A stretch of DNA of 64,000 nucleotides. Source: RYN-230 sp036509255. GTDB lineage: Bacteria > Actinomycetota > Actinomycetes > Streptosporangiales > Streptosporangiaceae. Below, in pieces: positions 61,839-64,000 of this stretch; positions within the stretch are counted from its first letter, which is position 1, and every line of letters starts with the position of its first letter. The translations under genes and the position numbers were made by a program. The notes under the pieces are model-generated. The model had not been told where the DNA came from and made no database searches. It was given only the letters and a program-made list of their open reading frames with translations. The stretch covers positions 1-64,000 of the forward strand of contig DATCFY010000011.1 in assembly GCA_036509255.1 (NCBI GenBank), read 5' to 3'.

Positions 61839-62615
61839 TCAGCGGGGCGGCGGGCTGATCAGGGAGAAGGCTGCGCCCTGGTCGTCGGTGACCACGGCAA
61901 TCCGGCCGTACGGGGAATCCCGGGGCGGCTGGACCACGTGGCCCCCGGCCGCGACCGCAGCCGCTGCGGCCGCGTCGGTGTCGGCGGCCCCGAAGTAGGT
62001 GCTCCACTGCGCGGGCACGTCAGCGGGCGCGGCGCTGCCCAGTTCGCCGATCCCGCCGACCTCGGTGCCGTTGCGCTTCAGAGTCGCGTAGCGGTAGCCG
62101 TCCCCGCTCAGGTCGCCGTACTCGTAGCCGAACACGGCCTGGTAGAAGGCCTGGTTCTGGTCGTAGGCTCGGCTGAGGTTCTCGTTCCAGCACAGCGAGC
62201 CGGGCTCGTTGGCCAGGCCCACTCCGGTATGGGCCTGGGCCTGCCAGATGCCGAACACCGCGCCGCCGGGGTCGGCGGCCACCGCCATCCGGCCGACGTC
62301 CATCACGTCCATCGGCTCCAGGAGGGTCATGCCCCCGGCCGCATTGATCTTGCTGACCGTGTCGTCGAGGTCGTCCGAGGCGAGGTAGGTGGTCCACGCG
62401 GCCGGCGTCCCGGGCGGCCCCTGCTTCGGGCCGATGCCCGCCACGGCCCGGTCGTCCTTCAGGCACATGGCGTACCCACCGGCCTCGGGCGGCCCGGGCC
62501 GGACGTTCCATCCGAACAGGGCCGTGTAGAAGTCGCTGGCCCGGCTGATGTCGTCGACCGCGAGGTCGATCCAGCATGGCGTCCCCGCCGGCCAGGCAGT
62601 GTCACGAGTGACCAT
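61839..62615 (-). CDS. VOC (glyoxalase/bleomycin-resistance fold) family protein, two-domain
   Basis: A 258-residue protein of two vicinal-oxygen-chelate modules: PCWIDLAVDDISRASDFYTALFGWNV...AVAADPGGAVFGIWQ in the first half and SLCWNENLSRAYDQNQAFYQAVFGYEY...AVVTDDQGAAFSLI in the second. The first metal histidine of classical glyoxalases is replaced by W/D and W/E patterns (CWIDL, CWNEN), as in the CFP32-like two-domain group, so function is open. The ATG at 62615 has GGGGGAA upstream. Confidence 0.87.
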   Translation of the reverse strand: MVTRDTAWPAGTPCWIDLAVDDISRASDFYTALFGWNVRPGPPEAGGYAMCLKDDRAVAGIGPKQGPPGTPAAWTTYLASDDLDDTVSKINAAGGMTLLEPMDVMDVGRMAVAADPGGAVFGIWQAQAHTGVGLANEPGSLCWNENLSRAYDQNQAFYQAVFGYEYGDLSGDGYRYATLKRNGTEVGGIGELGSAAPADVPAQWSTYFGAADTDAAAAAAVAAGGHVVQPPRDSPYGRIAVVTDDQGAAFSLISPPPR

Positions 62616-62756
62616 AATTCCCCCAGTTGGTGTGACCGGCGCGTCCCCTGCGCCCGGCACCAGGGTCAGCCTAAGAGGGGTCCGGGGTGGCGCGCACCCC
62701 GTCCGGCCAGGCCGGGCCGGCCTGGTGACGGACCGGCGCGATGGTAGACAGGTGCC

Positions 62757-63272
62757 GTGGAGACATGGGATGCGATCAGAGCGCGCAGGAACGTCCGCAG
62801 CTACACCAGCCAGCCCATCGACCGGGCTGACCTCGACCGGATTCTCGAGGCCGGCCGCCGCGCCCCCTCGGCGCGGAACTGGCAGCCGTGGGACTTCGTG
62901 GTCGTCACCGGCCGCGACGAGCTGACCGAGCTGGCCCGCGTGTGGCAGGGGGCCGGGCACGTGGCCCGCTCCGCCGCGACCATCGCGCTGGTCGCGCCGG
63001 TCCTCGACGACGAGCACCGACGCGAGGGTCTCCGGTACGACCTCGGCCAGGCGACGATCAACATCATGCTCGAGGCGGCCGATCTCGGCATCGGCAGCGG
63101 GCACGCGTCCGTGGCCGACCAGGACCTGGGCCGCCGGCTGCTGGGCTTCCCGGAAGACCGCTTCCTGGCCTACCTGATCGCCCTCGGCTACCCGGAGGGC
63201 CGGCCGCTGGCGCCGATCGCGCGGCCCGACCGGCGCCCGTTCGACGAGGTTGTCCACTGGGGCCGGTGGTAG
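62757..63272 (+). CDS. Nitroreductase family protein
   Basis: A 171-residue FMN-dependent reductase of the short nitroreductase group. AIRARRNVRSYTSQPID near the N-terminus supplies the FMN phosphate arginines; EAGRRAPSARNWQPWDFVVV and LEAADLGIGSGHASV follow, and LGYPEGRP near the C-terminus. GTG start at 62757; TAGACA ends 6 nt upstream, predicting a leaderless transcript. Substrate unknown: nitroaromatics, flavins or quinones in vitro. Confidence 0.88.
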   Translation: METWDAIRARRNVRSYTSQPIDRADLDRILEAGRRAPSARNWQPWDFVVVTGRDELTELARVWQGAGHVARSAATIALVAPVLDDEHRREGLRYDLGQATINIMLEAADLGIGSGHASVADQDLGRRLLGFPEDRFLAYLIALGYPEGRPLAPIARPDRRPFDEVVHWGRW

Positions 63273-63334
63273 GAAGACGGCGGTGAGGGAGGCGCTGGCC
63301 GCGCCCCCTTCCACCACGGATCAGGGCGCCCCGG

Positions 63335-64000
63335 TCAGGACTCGGACGGGAAGCAGTAAGAGTCGCTGGAGGCGTCGCCGCCCTGCAGCCGCACCTGGTG
63401 GGTGCGCCGGCCGCGGAACGCCTCGCCCTCGGGGAAGAACCGCTCATCGAAGGCGAGCCCGCCGCCCGGCGTGACGTCCAGCTTGGCCATCCAGGCGCCC
63501 ACCCCGTCGGGGTAGAACTGGTCGTCCCAGGCGCCGTACAGCGAGTTGGTGAAGTAGACGCGCTCACCATCCCGGCTCACCTCGACCATCTGCGGGCCGC
63601 CGCTCAGCGGCTGGTCCGGGCGGGCCGGATGGGCCGCCCGGCCGACAATGCCGCCGATCCGCACCGACCCGGTTTCCACCGGATGCAGCGGGTCGCTCAC
63701 GTTGTACTGCTTGAGCTCGCCGGCGCCCCAGCACGACACGTACAGGAACTGGTCATCGACGGACAGGTTGATGTCCGTGACCAGCGGCGGCACCGCGCCG
63801 AAGCCCTGCAGCAGCGGCGGGAGCTGATCGGCGGGAGCGGGCTCGGCCGGGATGGTGATCACCTTGGTCGCGGTCCATTCGCCGTTCTCCTCGTGCCACA
63901 TCCAGATCGAGGCCGACAGGTCCTCCACGCTGACCACCACGCCGACGAAGCCGTACTTCTTGGTCGGGTCGTGCGCGGGCCGCAGCTCCAGCACCATCTG
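63335..64000 (-). CDS. Selenium-binding protein / methanethiol oxidase family (SBP56), 5' end outside window
   Basis: The C-terminal 221 or so residues of an SBP56 beta-propeller. KYGFVGVVVSVEDLSASIWMW, PPLVTDINLSVDDQFLYVSCWGAGELKQYNVSDP, GPQMVEVSRDGERVYFTNSLYGAWDDQFYPDG and the end RTHQVRLQGGDASSDSYCFPS are family hallmarks, with the histidine and aspartates that bind metal. Bacterial members characterised so far oxidise methanethiol to formaldehyde, H2S and H2O2, which would add to one-carbon metabolism here; this remains inference. Confidence 0.9.
   Translation of the reverse strand, partial: QMVLELRPAHDPTKKYGFVGVVVSVEDLSASIWMWHEENGEWTATKVITIPAEPAPADQLPPLLQGFGAVPPLVTDINLSVDDQFLYVSCWGAGELKQYNVSDPLHPVETGSVRIGGIVGRAAHPARPDQPLSGGPQMVEVSRDGERVYFTNSLYGAWDDQFYPDGVGAWMAKLDVTPGGGLAFDERFFPEGEAFRGRRTHQVRLQGGDASSDSYCFPSES

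Overview
The window is very GC-rich (codon third positions are mostly G or C). It carries genes typical of Actinomycetota: DUF5134 and DUF5709 proteins, a PAC2 protein, NhaA fused to a thioredoxin-like domain, ECF sigma factors with long C-terminal extensions, and IclR and GntR/FCD regulators. A soil-type filamentous actinomycete, perhaps near Streptosporangiales, fits best; the order cannot be fixed from sequence alone. Several genes appear leaderless, with a TAnnnT hexamer about 6 nt before the start codon, as is common in this phylum.

Layout. 1-8.6 kb: a partial crotonase with a GntR/FCD regulator, a fumarylacetoacetase-family enzyme, an amidohydrolase, a fused SDR/permease gene remnant, a histidine phosphatase, a clear choline dehydrogenase (betA) and a PLP-dependent decarboxylase. 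8.6-14.9 kb: a secreted GH9 glycosidase, lspA, an IclR-aldehyde dehydrogenase pair and a nucleotidyltransferase-like protein. 15-22.2 kb: metallophosphoesterase, APC permease, FAD/GcvT demethylase and etfBA, all on the plus strand. 22.3-25.1 kb: a STAND-type NTPase with TPR repeats. 25.3-33.1 kb: a corrinoid- and folate-dependent demethylation locus (MetF-like reductase, DUF1638, ASKHA reductive activase, methyl-THF:corrinoid methyltransferase, corrinoid protein, IclR regulator and a divergent non-pyrrolysine MttB/MtgB-family methyltransferase). 33.2-39.6 kb: a frameshifted P450, dapD, xthA, photolyase and two membrane proteins. 40.2-45.3 kb: two adjacent membrane-anchored ECF sigma factors and an internally duplicated protein. 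45.4-53.3 kb: a MetE core protein, a divergent IspH-like protein, beta-carbonic anhydrase, PAC2, nadK, nhaA and DUF5709. 53.3-56.6 kb: a MarR/GbsR-type regulator divergent from an ABC exporter. 56.6-57.9 kb: an unusual noncoding region with duplicated hairpins and DnaA-box-like sites. 57.9-64 kb: a multi-TM protein, YdeI-like, MFS exporter, VOC, nitroreductase and a partial selenium-binding protein.

How the genes may work together (inference). BetA and possibly the aldehyde dehydrogenase would make glycine betaine from choline. The MtgB-like enzyme would transfer one methyl group to the corrinoid protein and then to THF. The MetF-like enzyme could oxidise methyl-THF to methylene-THF. The FAD/GcvT enzyme would demethylate dimethylglycine, also yielding methylene-THF and passing electrons to EtfBA. 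This would be a complete aerobic quaternary-amine demethylation route that uses cobalamin instead of, or alongside, other betaine demethylases. The substrate is not proven by sequence; other betaines are possible.
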